Shown: positions 47,333 through 55,814 of the stretch, one piece after another | Layout: every line of letters starts with the position of its first letter | Numbering within the stretch: position 1 is the stretch's first letter | Notes under the pieces: model-generated | What the model was told of the DNA's origin: nothing | The model's input: the letters and a program-made list of their open reading frames with translations, nothing else | The model's database searches: none | Position numbers and translations under genes: made by a program | NCBI RefSeq assembly: GCF_021261315.1 | Contig: NZ_JAJSAX010000002.1 | Location: forward strand, 620,001 to 684,000 | Origin: Epilithonimonas sp. JDS | GTDB lineage: Bacteria; Bacteroidota; Bacteroidia; Flavobacteriales; Weeksellaceae | Length of the DNA: 64,000 nt | Reading direction: 5' to 3'

Positions 47333-47405
47333 GCGAAGCGCGCCCCGACCTGAGTAGATCCTGATGTAAAATCGGGAGGGAAAGGAGGGCGGACAAAGGC
47401 GCCCA
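47333..47405 (+). repeat. structured interspersed element, copy C
   Basis: Starts GCGAAGCGCGCCCCGACCTG and ends GACAAAGGCGCCC. Compared with A/B/D the outer pair is GCGCC/GGCGC instead of GCAGC/GCTGC and the middle pair is CCGACCT/AGGGCGG instead of CCGACTT/AAGGCGG, so both helices are kept by paired changes. Inner TCCTGAT/ATCGGGA has a G-T pair. Lies between two minus-strand genes. Confidence 0.75.
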
Positions 47406-47421
47406 AAATAATGTCTTAAAT

Positions 47422-48063
47422 TTACACAAAAATGGTTTTCAAAATCTCGGAAACTTCTTTTGGTTTTGTGGCCGGGAAAAGGTGTGTTGCATTTTTGATG
47501 ACAAAATCCGGTTGGGAATTTTTGATGGGGAAAACAATATCTTTGTCCGCCAAAATCTGAATGACATCGGGAATTTTATCGAATTTCCAATGCGCCACTT
47601 TGTCCATAGACCATTTGAGGTAATAAGGATCTTTAACCCGGAAATACTGATTTAATCTCGGATTTTTCGGGTCGAATAATTTTCTGAAAAATGAATAAAA
47701 CAGAGTCGTGTTGCCATTGAAAACCCTCGTCGGAATGTATTTGATAGCGTTGGTTTTTTGACCAGCTTTTATTAGTCTTGACTTTTCTGCATCACAACGA
47801 ATGCTTCCCAGAATGACGATTTTTTTCGCTGGTTTCAGCTTGTGAATTTCCTGTACGATGATTCCGCCGAAAGAATAACCTAACAAATAAAATTCCTCGG
47901 AATCATCGATGGATTCTGACATTCTCAAAATATATTCGTAGAAATCTTCGTTGAGATTCGGAATCAGCCAGGGAATGTGAACCACTTCAATATTTTGATT
48001 GAAAGTGAGTTTTTCCAGGACTTTTTCGTCTGCGCCAAGACCGCTGATCGTGTAAAGTTTCAT
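47422..48063 (-). CDS. alpha/beta hydrolase
   Basis: 213-residue alpha/beta hydrolase of unknown substrate. The nucleophile elbow is Gly-Tyr-Ser64-Phe-Gly-Gly in LLGYSFGGIIVQEI; likely acid is Asp in ILADKDIVFP and the histidine is in KNATHLFPATKPKEV. No signal peptide. Ends 17 bp after element C. Confidence 0.85.
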   Translation of the reverse strand: MKLYTISGLGADEKVLEKLTFNQNIEVVHIPWLIPNLNEDFYEYILRMSESIDDSEEFYLLGYSFGGIIVQEIHKLKPAKKIVILGSIRCDAEKSRLIKAGQKTNAIKYIPTRVFNGNTTLFYSFFRKLFDPKNPRLNQYFRVKDPYYLKWSMDKVAHWKFDKIPDVIQILADKDIVFPIKNSQPDFVIKNATHLFPATKPKEVSEILKTIFV

Positions 48064-48076
48064 TATTCAAATTTAA

Positions 48077-48104
48077 TAACAAAAAAAGAGCAGAAAAAAT
48101 CTGC
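48077..48104 (-). terminator. terminator of the YceI gene
   Basis: On the minus strand GGGCAGA pairs with TCTGCTC (one G-T pair), followed by TTTTTTT. Confidence 0.7.
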
Positions 48105-48132
48105 CCTTCAAAATTATCTATTTTGGGTAAAA

Positions 48133-48699
48133 TTATTTTACGCTGATTTTCACTTTCATATCAACTTCGTCTTTTACCATTACATCTTGCATTGTAGATT
48201 TGTAAGCGACGTCAAATTTCTGTCTGTCGAAAGAGAATTTGTCAGACTCCAAAGTCACAACACCGTTTGCAGAAGTGATTTTTGCAGGGAAAGAAACTGG
48301 CGCCGTTTTACCTTTTACAGTCAGGTTTCCGTTTACCACAAAGTTGTAATCTTTGTTTGTGTTTTTCTTTACAGAAGTGATTTTGTAAGTCGCTGTTGGG
48401 AATTTTTCAACTTCGAAGAAATCACCGTTTTTCAAGTGACCGTTCAGTTTTCCTTGGTATTCGCCAGATAAATCTGTAGAAGTCAAACTTGTCATATCCA
48501 ATACGAAAGTTCCACCAACAACTGCTCCATTTTTAAGAACAAGGTTTCCGGATTTTACGTTTACAGTTCCATCGTGAGAAGATGCTTCTGTTTTAGCGAT
48601 TTTATAACCCCACCAGTGTACGTCTGAGCTTGTCAATTTTTTTGTCTGTCCGAAAGCTAGTCCGCTAACCAATACTGCAAGTAATGCTACTTTTTTCAT
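48133..48699 (-). CDS. YceI family periplasmic protein
   Basis: Lipocalin-like beta-barrel that binds long isoprenoid or polyprenyl chains in relatives. Signal peptide (1-17, ending LAFGQT). Mature: SDVHWWGYK, NLVLKNGAVVGGTFVLDM, FFEVEKFPTATYKITS, and VNGNLTVKGKTAPVSFP, the YceI pattern. 188 residues. Confidence 0.92.
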   Translation of the reverse strand: MKKVALLAVLVSGLAFGQTKKLTSSDVHWWGYKIAKTEASSHDGTVNVKSGNLVLKNGAVVGGTFVLDMTSLTSTDLSGEYQGKLNGHLKNGDFFEVEKFPTATYKITSVKKNTNKDYNFVVNGNLTVKGKTAPVSFPAKITSANGVVTLESDKFSFDRQKFDVAYKSTMQDVMVKDEVDMKVKISVK

Positions 48700-48781
48700 T
48701 ATTTTTTTAATTATTTAATGATGCAAATCTACTTAGAATCATTCAAAATAAATATTGATGTATGATAAGTTTTTAAAAAAT

Positions 48782-48812
48782 AAAGCCCTCATCCGAAAAT
48801 GAGGGCTTTTGA
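48782..48812. terminator. terminator after the OMP gene
   Basis: AAAGCCCTCAT pairs with ATGAGGGCTTT around CCGAAA (11 bp); T-rich on the minus side. Confidence 0.8.
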
Positions 48813-48835
48813 TTGTTTCATAGTTTATTAAATCC

Positions 48836-49420
48836 TTAGTTTCCTAAAGGAATGTTGTAACTGAATCCAACGCCGATAGCTCCGGCATTATATTTCTGAT
48901 CGCCAATTTGTCCTTTGTCTCCTGTAAATGTCTTGTTGTACTGAGCAAAGAAGTTCCAGTCTCGGTTGTGGTAACCAATTTCGGGTTTGATATAGAAACC
49001 ACCGTCCGGTCTTGCAACATCTGCATTTTCCGCAACTCTGTCGTCTCCAACAATGAAACCATAACCTAAGTCAGCTCCGAAGTAGAAGCCCATTTCTTGC
49101 GGGTAGATTCTGAAAAGTGCTGCTACTGGAATTACACCAAAGTCATTATTTTTCAAGTCTACATTCACACCATTGTGTGTTACATTTCTATCTTTTCCAA
49201 AATAATTGTTGTAACCGGTTGCGATACCAAGTCCGAAACCTGGTGTAATTAAATTCTGGTAAGACAAATCTACTCCAAGATTTGCAGCGGTGTTACCACC
49301 TGTAGAAACACCTCCGTTGAGACCTATTTTTAACATATTAGTCATATTTGCACTTTGTGCAGACAATAATCCTCCTGTCAAAATTCCAGCTCCCAGTATT
49401 AATTGTTTTAAAGACTTCAT
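48836..49420 (-). CDS. outer-membrane beta-barrel protein (hypothetical)
   Basis: Signal peptide (1-22, ending LLSAQS), then strand pattern typical of a small porin-like barrel: KIGLNGGVSTGGNTAANLGV, YFGADLGYGFIVGDD, FYIKPEIGYHNRDWNF and GVGFSYNIPLGN at the C-terminus. 194 residues. No specific function. Confidence 0.75.
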   Translation of the reverse strand: MKSLKQLILGAGILTGGLLSAQSANMTNMLKIGLNGGVSTGGNTAANLGVDLSYQNLITPGFGLGIATGYNNYFGKDRNVTHNGVNVDLKNNDFGVIPVAALFRIYPQEMGFYFGADLGYGFIVGDDRVAENADVARPDGGFYIKPEIGYHNRDWNFFAQYNKTFTGDKGQIGDQKYNAGAIGVGFSYNIPLGN

Positions 49421-49639
49421 ATTTTTAAATTTTAAATTTTACAAAGGTCTTACTTGTAAATACCGTGCCAAAACATATTAATTGTTTTACAAATCTAACT
49501 TTGGAAAAATCAATCATCTAATTTTCAATTCGTTAAAATCATAATTAAATATTAAAAATCATTCATCAACAGGTGTTTTTCATAATTTTTGCTTTAACTA
49601 AAGTCTCATTATCAAGTCCAACAAATAAATCAAGTTGCT

Positions 49640-51007
49640 ATGAATAATTTTCTGAAGAATAAACATTTGGCTTCCAGAGCGGGTTTTGGCGTTCATCACA
49701 ATGATATTGAGAAACTGAAGAGCAGCAATCAAAAGAAACTTTATGAGCAACTGAAGTCAACGTCCAACTATAAACCGATTGAAATTGAAGCTTACAAGAT
49801 TTCGTATCAACAGTATCAGGAAATGTCCAAAGCAACGGATAAGAAACAAGTCAATCTATATAATAAAAACCACAATGCAGCCATAGGAAAGGCTTGGCAG
49901 GATTTGATGATCAACAGTCCGAATCAGCTTCAGGAAAAAATGGCGCTTTTCTGGCACGGCCATTTTGCCACGAGGATTCAGCAATCTCTTTTTAATGTTG
50001 ATATCATTAATATTTTCAGGAAGAATGCCCTGGGAAGTTTTCGGGATTTGGTCTTCGAAGTTTCAAAATCGCCTGCAATGCTGAATTTCCTTAATAACCA
50101 ACAGAACGAAAAAGCCAAAGCCAACGAGAACTTTGCCCGGGAATTGATGGAACTTTTCACGCTTGGAAGAGGAAATCTTTACACGGAGCAAGATATCAAA
50201 GAATCTGCAAGAGCTTTCACAGGCTGGAGTTATGATGAGAATGGACAATTCCGGGAAAACCTAAAACAGCACGATTCTGGAGAAAAGGAATTTCTTGGAA
50301 AACGAGGAAACTTTACAGGAACCGATATCATTAATATGATTCTTGAAAAACAGGAATGCGCGGAATTCATCACCAGAAAAATTTATAAATACTTGGTCAA
50401 TGAAACGCCGGACGAGAAATTAATAAAATCCTTGAGCCAGAAATTCTATGAATCGGATTATCATATTTTGACTTTAATGGATGAAATTTTCCTTTCCAAT
50501 TGGTTTTATTCCGAGAGTAATATTGGCGCAAGAGTCAAATCCCCAATTGATTTAATTGTCGGAATCCGCAGAATAATGCCGATGGACACGAAGGATGGAA
50601 ACACGATTTACAACTTCGAAAGACTCCTCGGACAACAGCTTTTGCAACCACCAAACGTCGCAGGTTGGCCTTCCGGAACCGAATGGATTGACAGCTCTAC
50701 CCTATTATTAAGAATGAAAATTCCATCCGTAATGGCTGGCTACAAAACACTAGACGTAGAACCAAAACCGAATGACGACGTGAATATGGGAAGAGGCGAA
50801 AATAAAGTGGTCGTAAACAAAAACCAGAATAAAATCAGCATCCATTGGGAAAGCATCAATCATATTTTGGATGAAGACCTGTTCAATTTGCTCCTACCAA
50901 ATCCCACTGAGAAACTTAGAAATATGATTAATGATTTCAATACGGATAAGAGCAAACAGCATATGATGATTAGTATAATGTCGACGCCGGAATATCAACT
51001 TTGTTAA
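49640..51007 (+). CDS. DUF1800 domain protein
   Basis: 455 residues of unknown function. It carries the family's conserved elements: HLASRAGFGVHHNDIEKL at the N-terminus, MALFWHGHFATRIQQ, ENFARELMELFTLGRGNLYT (usually with glycine and tyrosine here), and QQLLQPPNVAGWPSG. No signal peptide visible at the start chosen. The next gene, DUF1501, starts 12 bp later; the two families are regularly paired. Confidence 0.85.
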   Translation: MNNFLKNKHLASRAGFGVHHNDIEKLKSSNQKKLYEQLKSTSNYKPIEIEAYKISYQQYQEMSKATDKKQVNLYNKNHNAAIGKAWQDLMINSPNQLQEKMALFWHGHFATRIQQSLFNVDIINIFRKNALGSFRDLVFEVSKSPAMLNFLNNQQNEKAKANENFARELMELFTLGRGNLYTEQDIKESARAFTGWSYDENGQFRENLKQHDSGEKEFLGKRGNFTGTDIINMILEKQECAEFITRKIYKYLVNETPDEKLIKSLSQKFYESDYHILTLMDEIFLSNWFYSESNIGARVKSPIDLIVGIRRIMPMDTKDGNTIYNFERLLGQQLLQPPNVAGWPSGTEWIDSSTLLLRMKIPSVMAGYKTLDVEPKPNDDVNMGRGENKVVVNKNQNKISIHWESINHILDEDLFNLLLPNPTEKLRNMINDFNTDKSKQHMMISIMSTPEYQLC

Positions 51008-51019
51008 AAATAAGCCGTT

Positions 51020-52216
51020 ATGATTATCAATAGAAAAACCTTTATCCGAACCAGCAGTCTTGCAGCCGCCTCGTTTCTTTTCCCGAATTTCCTGAGTGCA
51101 CTGACACTTCCGGAAGCCATTGAAATGAACGGAAAAACGCTCATCATTCTTCAACTTTCTGGTGGTAATGATGGACTGAACACGATTATTCCTGTCAAAA
51201 ATGATATCTATTACGGTTCAAGAAATCAAATCTCTATCAAGGAAGATGCAGCACTTTTGCTGACGGATGAAGCGGCCATCAATCCAAGTCTGAAATATTT
51301 CAAAAACCTCTACGATAATGGCGAATTGGCGGTGATGAGCAATGTTGGTTATCCGGAACCGAACAAATCGCATTTCCGAAGTATGGACATCTGGCAATCT
51401 GCAAGTGGCAGTAACGAATTTATTAATTCTGGTTGGCTTGGACGATATCTGGATGAGGCTTGCCACGACTGCACCAATCCGACGCAGGCGATTGAAGTTG
51501 ATGACCTTCTAAGTCTGGCAATGAAAGGCGAAAACAAAAAAGCAATCGCTCTGAAAGACCCGAAAAAACTTTTCGATAACAGTCAGGAGTCGCTTTATAA
51601 AAAACTGGCGGTGGACAATCACGACCACGACCACGATTTGGCAAGTTACCTTTACAATACGCTCGGAAATACGGTCAACAATTCAGAATATATATTCAAA
51701 GAAAGCAAAGCGAAACAAACGGACAAAGTTTATCCTGCGACACAAATCGGAAAGGACTTCAAAACAATTGCGTCATTGATTAAATCAGATATTAATACGC
51801 AAGTCTATTACCTTTCTGTTGGCAGTTTTGATACGCATACGAATCAGAATCAAAGGCAAAATCAGTTGTTTAAAACCATTGATGAAGCGGTGGAAGTTTT
51901 TGTGAAAGATATGAAGGAGAACGGGAAATTCAATGATGTGATGATTATGACCTTCTCAGAATTCGGGCGACGCGTGGCGCAAAATGCAAGTAACGGTACC
52001 GACCACGGAACGGCCAACCAAATGTTCTTCATCAGCGGCGGGCTCAAGAAAAAAGGACTTTTGAATCCACTTCCAGACTTAACCAAACTTAATGACGGTG
52101 ATTTGATTTATACCGAAGATTTCCGAAAAGTTTACGCCACAGTTCTGAAAAGATGGCTGAATACCAATGACCAGAAAATCCTTGGAAAGAATAATGGTTA
52201 CTACGATTTTATTTAA
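51020..52216 (+). CDS. DUF1501 domain protein, probably exported
   Basis: 398 residues, family of unknown function related to the alkaline phosphatase/sulfatase fold. The N-terminus (RKTFIRTSSLAAASFLFPNF) resembles a Tat signal peptide with one arginine plus lysine. QLSGGNDGLNTIIP, NKSHFRSMDIWQSA, GSFDTHTNQ and FSEFGRRVAQNASNGTDHGT are diagnostic motifs. Operon partner of DUF1800. Confidence 0.85.
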   Translation: MIINRKTFIRTSSLAAASFLFPNFLSALTLPEAIEMNGKTLIILQLSGGNDGLNTIIPVKNDIYYGSRNQISIKEDAALLLTDEAAINPSLKYFKNLYDNGELAVMSNVGYPEPNKSHFRSMDIWQSASGSNEFINSGWLGRYLDEACHDCTNPTQAIEVDDLLSLAMKGENKKAIALKDPKKLFDNSQESLYKKLAVDNHDHDHDLASYLYNTLGNTVNNSEYIFKESKAKQTDKVYPATQIGKDFKTIASLIKSDINTQVYYLSVGSFDTHTNQNQRQNQLFKTIDEAVEVFVKDMKENGKFNDVMIMTFSEFGRRVAQNASNGTDHGTANQMFFISGGLKKKGLLNPLPDLTKLNDGDLIYTEDFRKVYATVLKRWLNTNDQKILGKNNGYYDFI

Positions 52217-52242
52217 TATTTAAATTTAAAAAGCATCTTTAT

Positions 52243-52275
52243 AGTTTACATCAATCATAGATGTTGATGTAAACT
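52243..52275. promoter_or_regulatory. 12-bp inverted repeat upstream of ohr
   Basis: AGTTTACATCAA (52243-52254) and TTGATGTAAACT (52264-52275) pair perfectly with a 9-base loop. It may be the terminator of DUF1501 (weak T-rich tail) or a regulatory site for ohr. Confidence 0.5.
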
Positions 52276-52280
52276 TTATC

Positions 52281-52300
52281 TTATATTGTGCACAATATAA
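52281..52300. promoter_or_regulatory. candidate OhrR operator, 20-bp perfect palindrome
   Basis: TTATATTGTGCACAATATAA is a perfect palindrome ending 10 bp before the -7 box of ohr, so it overlaps the -33/spacer region where a repressor would block polymerase. The downstream gene pair is ohr and its MarR-type peroxide sensor. Confidence 0.7.
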
Positions 52301-52310
52301 TTTTACACCA

Positions 52311-52318
52311 TACATTTG
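52311..52318 (+). promoter_or_regulatory. -7 box of ohr
   Basis: TACATTTG, ending 32 bp before the ohr ATG and just downstream of the palindrome. Confidence 0.6.
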
Positions 52319-52350
52319 TCCCATCAAATAATAATTAAATCATCAACAAA

Positions 52351-52773
52351 ATGAAAACATTGTACAGCATTGGCGCTACAGCCACAGGAGGAAGAAACGG
52401 AAACGTGAAAAGTGAAAACGGAATTCTTGACCTAGAGGTTAGAATGCCAAAAGGATTAGGCGGCGCAAACGACGATTTTGCCAACCCAGAAATGCTTTTC
52501 GCAGCAGGATATTCAGCTTGTTTTGACAGCGCATTGAACTTGGTCATTAAACAAAGCAAAATAGAAACCGGCGAAACTACGGTTACAGCAAAAGTTGGAA
52601 TCGGACAAATTGAGAACGGCGGATTTGGTTTGGAGGCAGAATTGCATGCTAATATACCAGGAGTATCAATTGAGCAAGCTCAGGAGCTGATCGAAAAAGC
52701 ACATCAAATCTGTCCTTACTCTAATGCGACAAGAGGAAATATGGAAGTGAAACTGACCGTAAGCAACGACTAA
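52351..52773 (+). CDS. ohr: organic hydroperoxide resistance protein
   Basis: Thiol peroxidase that reduces organic hydroperoxides. Two catalytic cysteines are present: Cys57 in AAGYSACFDSAL and Cys121 in HQICPYSNATRGN, plus the family's Arg in the N-terminal GGRNG region. 140 residues, complete. Followed by an ohrR-type repressor gene. Confidence 0.95.
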   Translation: MKTLYSIGATATGGRNGNVKSENGILDLEVRMPKGLGGANDDFANPEMLFAAGYSACFDSALNLVIKQSKIETGETTVTAKVGIGQIENGGFGLEAELHANIPGVSIEQAQELIEKAHQICPYSNATRGNMEVKLTVSND

Positions 52774-52875
52774 ATTTTGCTTACTCCAACTCTTTCCCCG
52801 GCTCCGATAAAGATGACCAAGTAATAAATTCCGTCATCAGTGATTATTGCTAAAGTATTAACTAAAAAGCCCAAT

Positions 52876-53304
52876 ATGGAAGATCTACTAAAACTCGACA
52901 AGCAACTTTGCTTTTCTGTTTACGTGCTGCACCGAGAGATTATGCAGTGCTATCGGCCAATCCTGAAAGATATTGGGCTCACCTATCCGCAATACATTGC
53001 AATGATGACGCTTTGGGAAAAGGACGATTTGACCGTCAATCAAGTTGGAGAAATTTTGCAATTGGACAATGGAACTTTGACACCATTATTAAAACGTTTG
53101 GAATCCAAAGACTATCTGACCCGCAAACGAAGCAAAGAAGACGAGCGTGTGGTGAAAATCCACCTTACAGAAAAAGGCAGAAAGCTGAAGGAAAAAGCCA
53201 CTTGCATCCCAATCGAATTGGCAAAAGCAATGAATTTGAGTATGGAAGAAATGACGCAACTGAAAGCTTTATCCGATAAAGTCGTCAAACAAATCAATGA
53301 ATAA
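52876..53304 (+). CDS. ohrR: OhrR-type MarR family peroxide sensor
   Basis: MarR winged-helix repressor, 142 residues from the ATG at 52876, chosen because OhrR proteins start at this LxLDxQLCF segment. The peroxide-sensing Cys12 is in LDKQLCFSVY, and the wing/HTH region is VGEILQLDNGTLTPLLKRLE. 102 bp after ohr. Expected to repress ohr until the cysteine is oxidised by organic peroxide. Confidence 0.9.
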   Translation: MEDLLKLDKQLCFSVYVLHREIMQCYRPILKDIGLTYPQYIAMMTLWEKDDLTVNQVGEILQLDNGTLTPLLKRLESKDYLTRKRSKEDERVVKIHLTEKGRKLKEKATCIPIELAKAMNLSMEEMTQLKALSDKVVKQINE

Positions 53305-53305
53305 C

Positions 53306-53341
53306 AAAAAGCGCTATTTGAAAATCCGAATAGCGCTTTTT
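53306..53341. terminator. bidirectional terminator between ohrR and fabH
   Basis: AAAAAGCGCTATT pairs with AATAGCGCTTTTT (13-bp stem) around a 10-base loop. Confidence 0.9.
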
Positions 53342-53361
53342 TTATTTTTGATAGAACTGAA

Positions 53362-54384
53362 TTAATATTCAAAAAGGACACTTCCCCAAGTGAATCCACT
53401 TCCGAAAGCCGACATACAAACCAAATCGCCGCGTTTCATTCTGCCTTCCTGAATCGCTTCACTCAATGCAATTGGAATAGATGCAGCCGTTGTATTTCCA
53501 TATTTTTGAATATTCACAAAGACTTTTTCGTCTGGCAAATGCAACAATTGCTGAACGTATTGTGCAATTCTGATATTCGCCTGGTGTGGAATCAGTAAAT
53601 CCAAATCCTCAATTTTCTTACCTGCTTTTTCCAAAGCTTCCAAAATAGTTTCCGGAAATCTTGTCACAGCGTGTTTGAAAACAAAGTTTCCGTTCATAAC
53701 TGGATAAATATCTTCTGAAGTTACAGAGTCTGGATTCGTCAATAAAGTATCGCTCCAGCCCAATTTGGTCCCGGGGAATTTCACGGCCAGTTCTTCTGCA
53801 TATTTCCCTTCGGAGTGCATATTGACAGACAAGATTCCTTTTGCGTTAGCATCTTCACTGGCTGATAAAACCACTGCGCCAGCGCCATCTCCGAAGATGA
53901 CAGAAACACCACGGCCAGCATCAGAAAAATCCAGTCCGAAAGAATGAATCTCTGCACCGACTACCAAAACATTCTTGTACAATCCAGATTTGATGAAAGC
54001 ATCTGCAACGCTCATCGCATAGACGAAACCTGAACATTGATTTCTAACATCCAATGCGCCTATCGTTCCACAACCCAACAACTCCTGCAAAAGCACACCT
54101 GAACCTGGAAAATAATAATCCGGAGAAAGCGTTGCAAATACAATATAATCGATGTTCTGAGCGGTGAGGTTGGCGTTTTTCAGAGCGATTTCTGATGCTT
54201 TGAAACCGTAGAAAGAAGTCGTCTCTTCGGAATCGACGCGGTTCTTGCGGTGTCTTCTTTCTTTGATGCCTGTTCTCTCGGTGATCCACTCATCGTTGGT
54301 GGTCATCAGTTTGGAAAGGTCATCGTTGGTCACGATATTTTCAGGAACGTAATGGCCTACGCCTGAGATTACACTTTTGATCAT
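53362..54384 (-). CDS. fabH: 3-oxoacyl-ACP synthase III (KAS III)
   Basis: Condenses an acyl-CoA with malonyl-ACP to start fatty acid synthesis. Catalytic triad visible: Cys117 in RNQCSGF, His267 in LLIPHQANIR, Asn297 in YGNTTAAS. 340 residues. It stands alone and reads toward the convergent ohrR gene, not in a fatty-acid operon; a substrate other than acetyl-CoA is possible. Confidence 0.92.
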   Translation of the reverse strand: MIKSVISGVGHYVPENIVTNDDLSKLMTTNDEWITERTGIKERRHRKNRVDSEETTSFYGFKASEIALKNANLTAQNIDYIVFATLSPDYYFPGSGVLLQELLGCGTIGALDVRNQCSGFVYAMSVADAFIKSGLYKNVLVVGAEIHSFGLDFSDAGRGVSVIFGDGAGAVVLSASEDANAKGILSVNMHSEGKYAEELAVKFPGTKLGWSDTLLTNPDSVTSEDIYPVMNGNFVFKHAVTRFPETILEALEKAGKKIEDLDLLIPHQANIRIAQYVQQLLHLPDEKVFVNIQKYGNTTAASIPIALSEAIQEGRMKRGDLVCMSAFGSGFTWGSVLFEY

Positions 54385-54513
54385 TTTGTCATTTTAAAAG
54401 TACCTGCAAAAATAATTATTTTATTTGTTACATAGGTTTTTTTATTGGAAGTTAGAATTGAGACGTTAGATATCACACTGATTCACAAGCAAATAAATAA
54501 CACATAATGGATA

Positions 54514-54553
54514 GTTCTTTTGTCTTGACACAAAAGAACCAAAAAGTCAAGAC
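54514..54553. repeat. hairpin with loop-complementary tail
   Basis: GTTCTTTTGT (54514-54523) pairs perfectly with ACAAAAGAAC (54530-54539) around CTTGAC. GTCTTGAC (54522-54529) is complementary to GTCAAGAC (54546-54553), allowing a pseudoknot or an alternative helix. Together with element D it accounts for the structured part of the 522-bp fabH-corA gap; the first 95 bp show nothing. Confidence 0.55.
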
Positions 54554-54730
54554 GGGAAACTCAGCTAAAATTTTAAATAAATTCCTAAAAAATCCAAACT
54601 TGCTGCCAACGCATTTCCAGCATCAGCTTCAAACAGTGGATTTTTCTTAACGTAATTTCTTTAAAATTTCTTAACGCTTCCGTTTCCTATGTCGAAGCAG
54701 GTGAAAGCTTCAATGGATGACAAATGTTGA

Positions 54731-54851
54731 TTGTTGCGAAGCGCAGCCCGGCTTGAACGGAAATCCTTTTTTGCTTTGACTTAATGTTCTACTTAAACCG
54801 AAATGGTCTGCAAAAAAGATTGGGAGTGGAAGACGGATATAGCTGCCCAAA
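54731..54851 (+). repeat. structured interspersed element, copy D
   Basis: Starts GCGAAGCGCAGCCCGGCTTG and ends ATAGCTGCCC. Outer GCAGC/GCTGC, middle CCGGCTT/AAGACGG (the A-G mismatch of other copies is here G-A), inner TTTTTTGC/GCAAAAAA with a different loop from copy B. It lies upstream of corA on the plus strand. Confidence 0.75.
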
Positions 54852-54906
54852 TAAATTCAATAATCAATTTTCATCAACTAATTGTAATTTTATTTAGTTT
54901 TGCGGT

Positions 54907-55809
54907 ATGCCTATAGAACAGAAATACAAATCAAAGCACTGGGAATGGATCGATGTGACTGCGCCGATGGAGGAAGACCTGCAGTTTTTGCATCAGCGGT
55001 ATCACATCAATTATTTGCTTTTGGAGGACACCATAGACCCAAACCACCTTCCGAAATACGAAGAAGTAGGCGATGTGAAGTTCTTTCTGACCCGCGAATC
55101 TACAGATCTGGAGAAGCGCACGCTGAACACCATCAGTGACATCAGCAGCAAACTGGGCATTTTTCTGCTGCCAAACCTCATCATTACCACGCACAGAACG
55201 AAGAGTAAAAGCATCAATGAATTGTGTTCCGAGCTGGATAAGGAGGATATTGATACTGTGAAACGTGATGAATTGGCGTTGCGACTGGCATTGAAAATCA
55301 TGAAGAGTTTTGATGACGAAAGCAGCAACCTTCTGGAAATACTGGATGCGATGGAAAACGAAATCTTCCTGAAGAATACCAACGATTCTGTTCAGATCCG
55401 AAGGCTTTACAAAGTGAAACGCAAATCGGGTCTCAACACCAGAATCCTGAATATGTCCGGCGACTGGATCTCCAAGTTCAAAACGCTTGACTTGGAGGAT
55501 GTGCAGGTGATGGATCTTCTTGACAAACAGAAAGATGTAACAGCAGACTACGACCATCTGAATGCGCAGACTACCAACCTCATCTCGATGTTTTTGGCAA
55601 TGTCTGACCAGAAAGCCAATCAGGTGATGAAGCTTCTGGCGATCTATTCGGTTTACTTTTTACCGATCACATTTATTGCCGGAATCTACGGGATGAACTT
55701 CGACAATATGCCGGAACTGCATCACAAGAATGGTTATTTCTTTACTTTAGGTTTAATGTTTGTAATTGTGACTTTCACATTCATATATATGCGCAGAAAG
55801 CGTTGGTAG
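54907..55809 (+). CDS. corA: CorA-type magnesium/divalent cation transporter
   Basis: Inner-membrane channel for Mg2+ (or Co2+/Ni2+). A large N-terminal cytoplasmic alpha/beta domain precedes the long helix and two C-terminal membrane helices. The channel signature YGMNFDNMPE lies between the two helices (about residue 260). 300 residues, normal. The next gene starts 5 bp after its stop. Confidence 0.92.
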   Translation: MPIEQKYKSKHWEWIDVTAPMEEDLQFLHQRYHINYLLLEDTIDPNHLPKYEEVGDVKFFLTRESTDLEKRTLNTISDISSKLGIFLLPNLIITTHRTKSKSINELCSELDKEDIDTVKRDELALRLALKIMKSFDDESSNLLEILDAMENEIFLKNTNDSVQIRRLYKVKRKSGLNTRILNMSGDWISKFKTLDLEDVQVMDLLDKQKDVTADYDHLNAQTTNLISMFLAMSDQKANQVMKLLAIYSVYFLPITFIAGIYGMNFDNMPELHHKNGYFFTLGLMFVIVTFTFIYMRRKRW

Positions 55810-55814
55810 GCTCT

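Noticed and set aside
54931-55557. 208-codon minus-strand frame opposite corA
   Set aside because: Shadow frame; corA carries the GMN motif and normal length.
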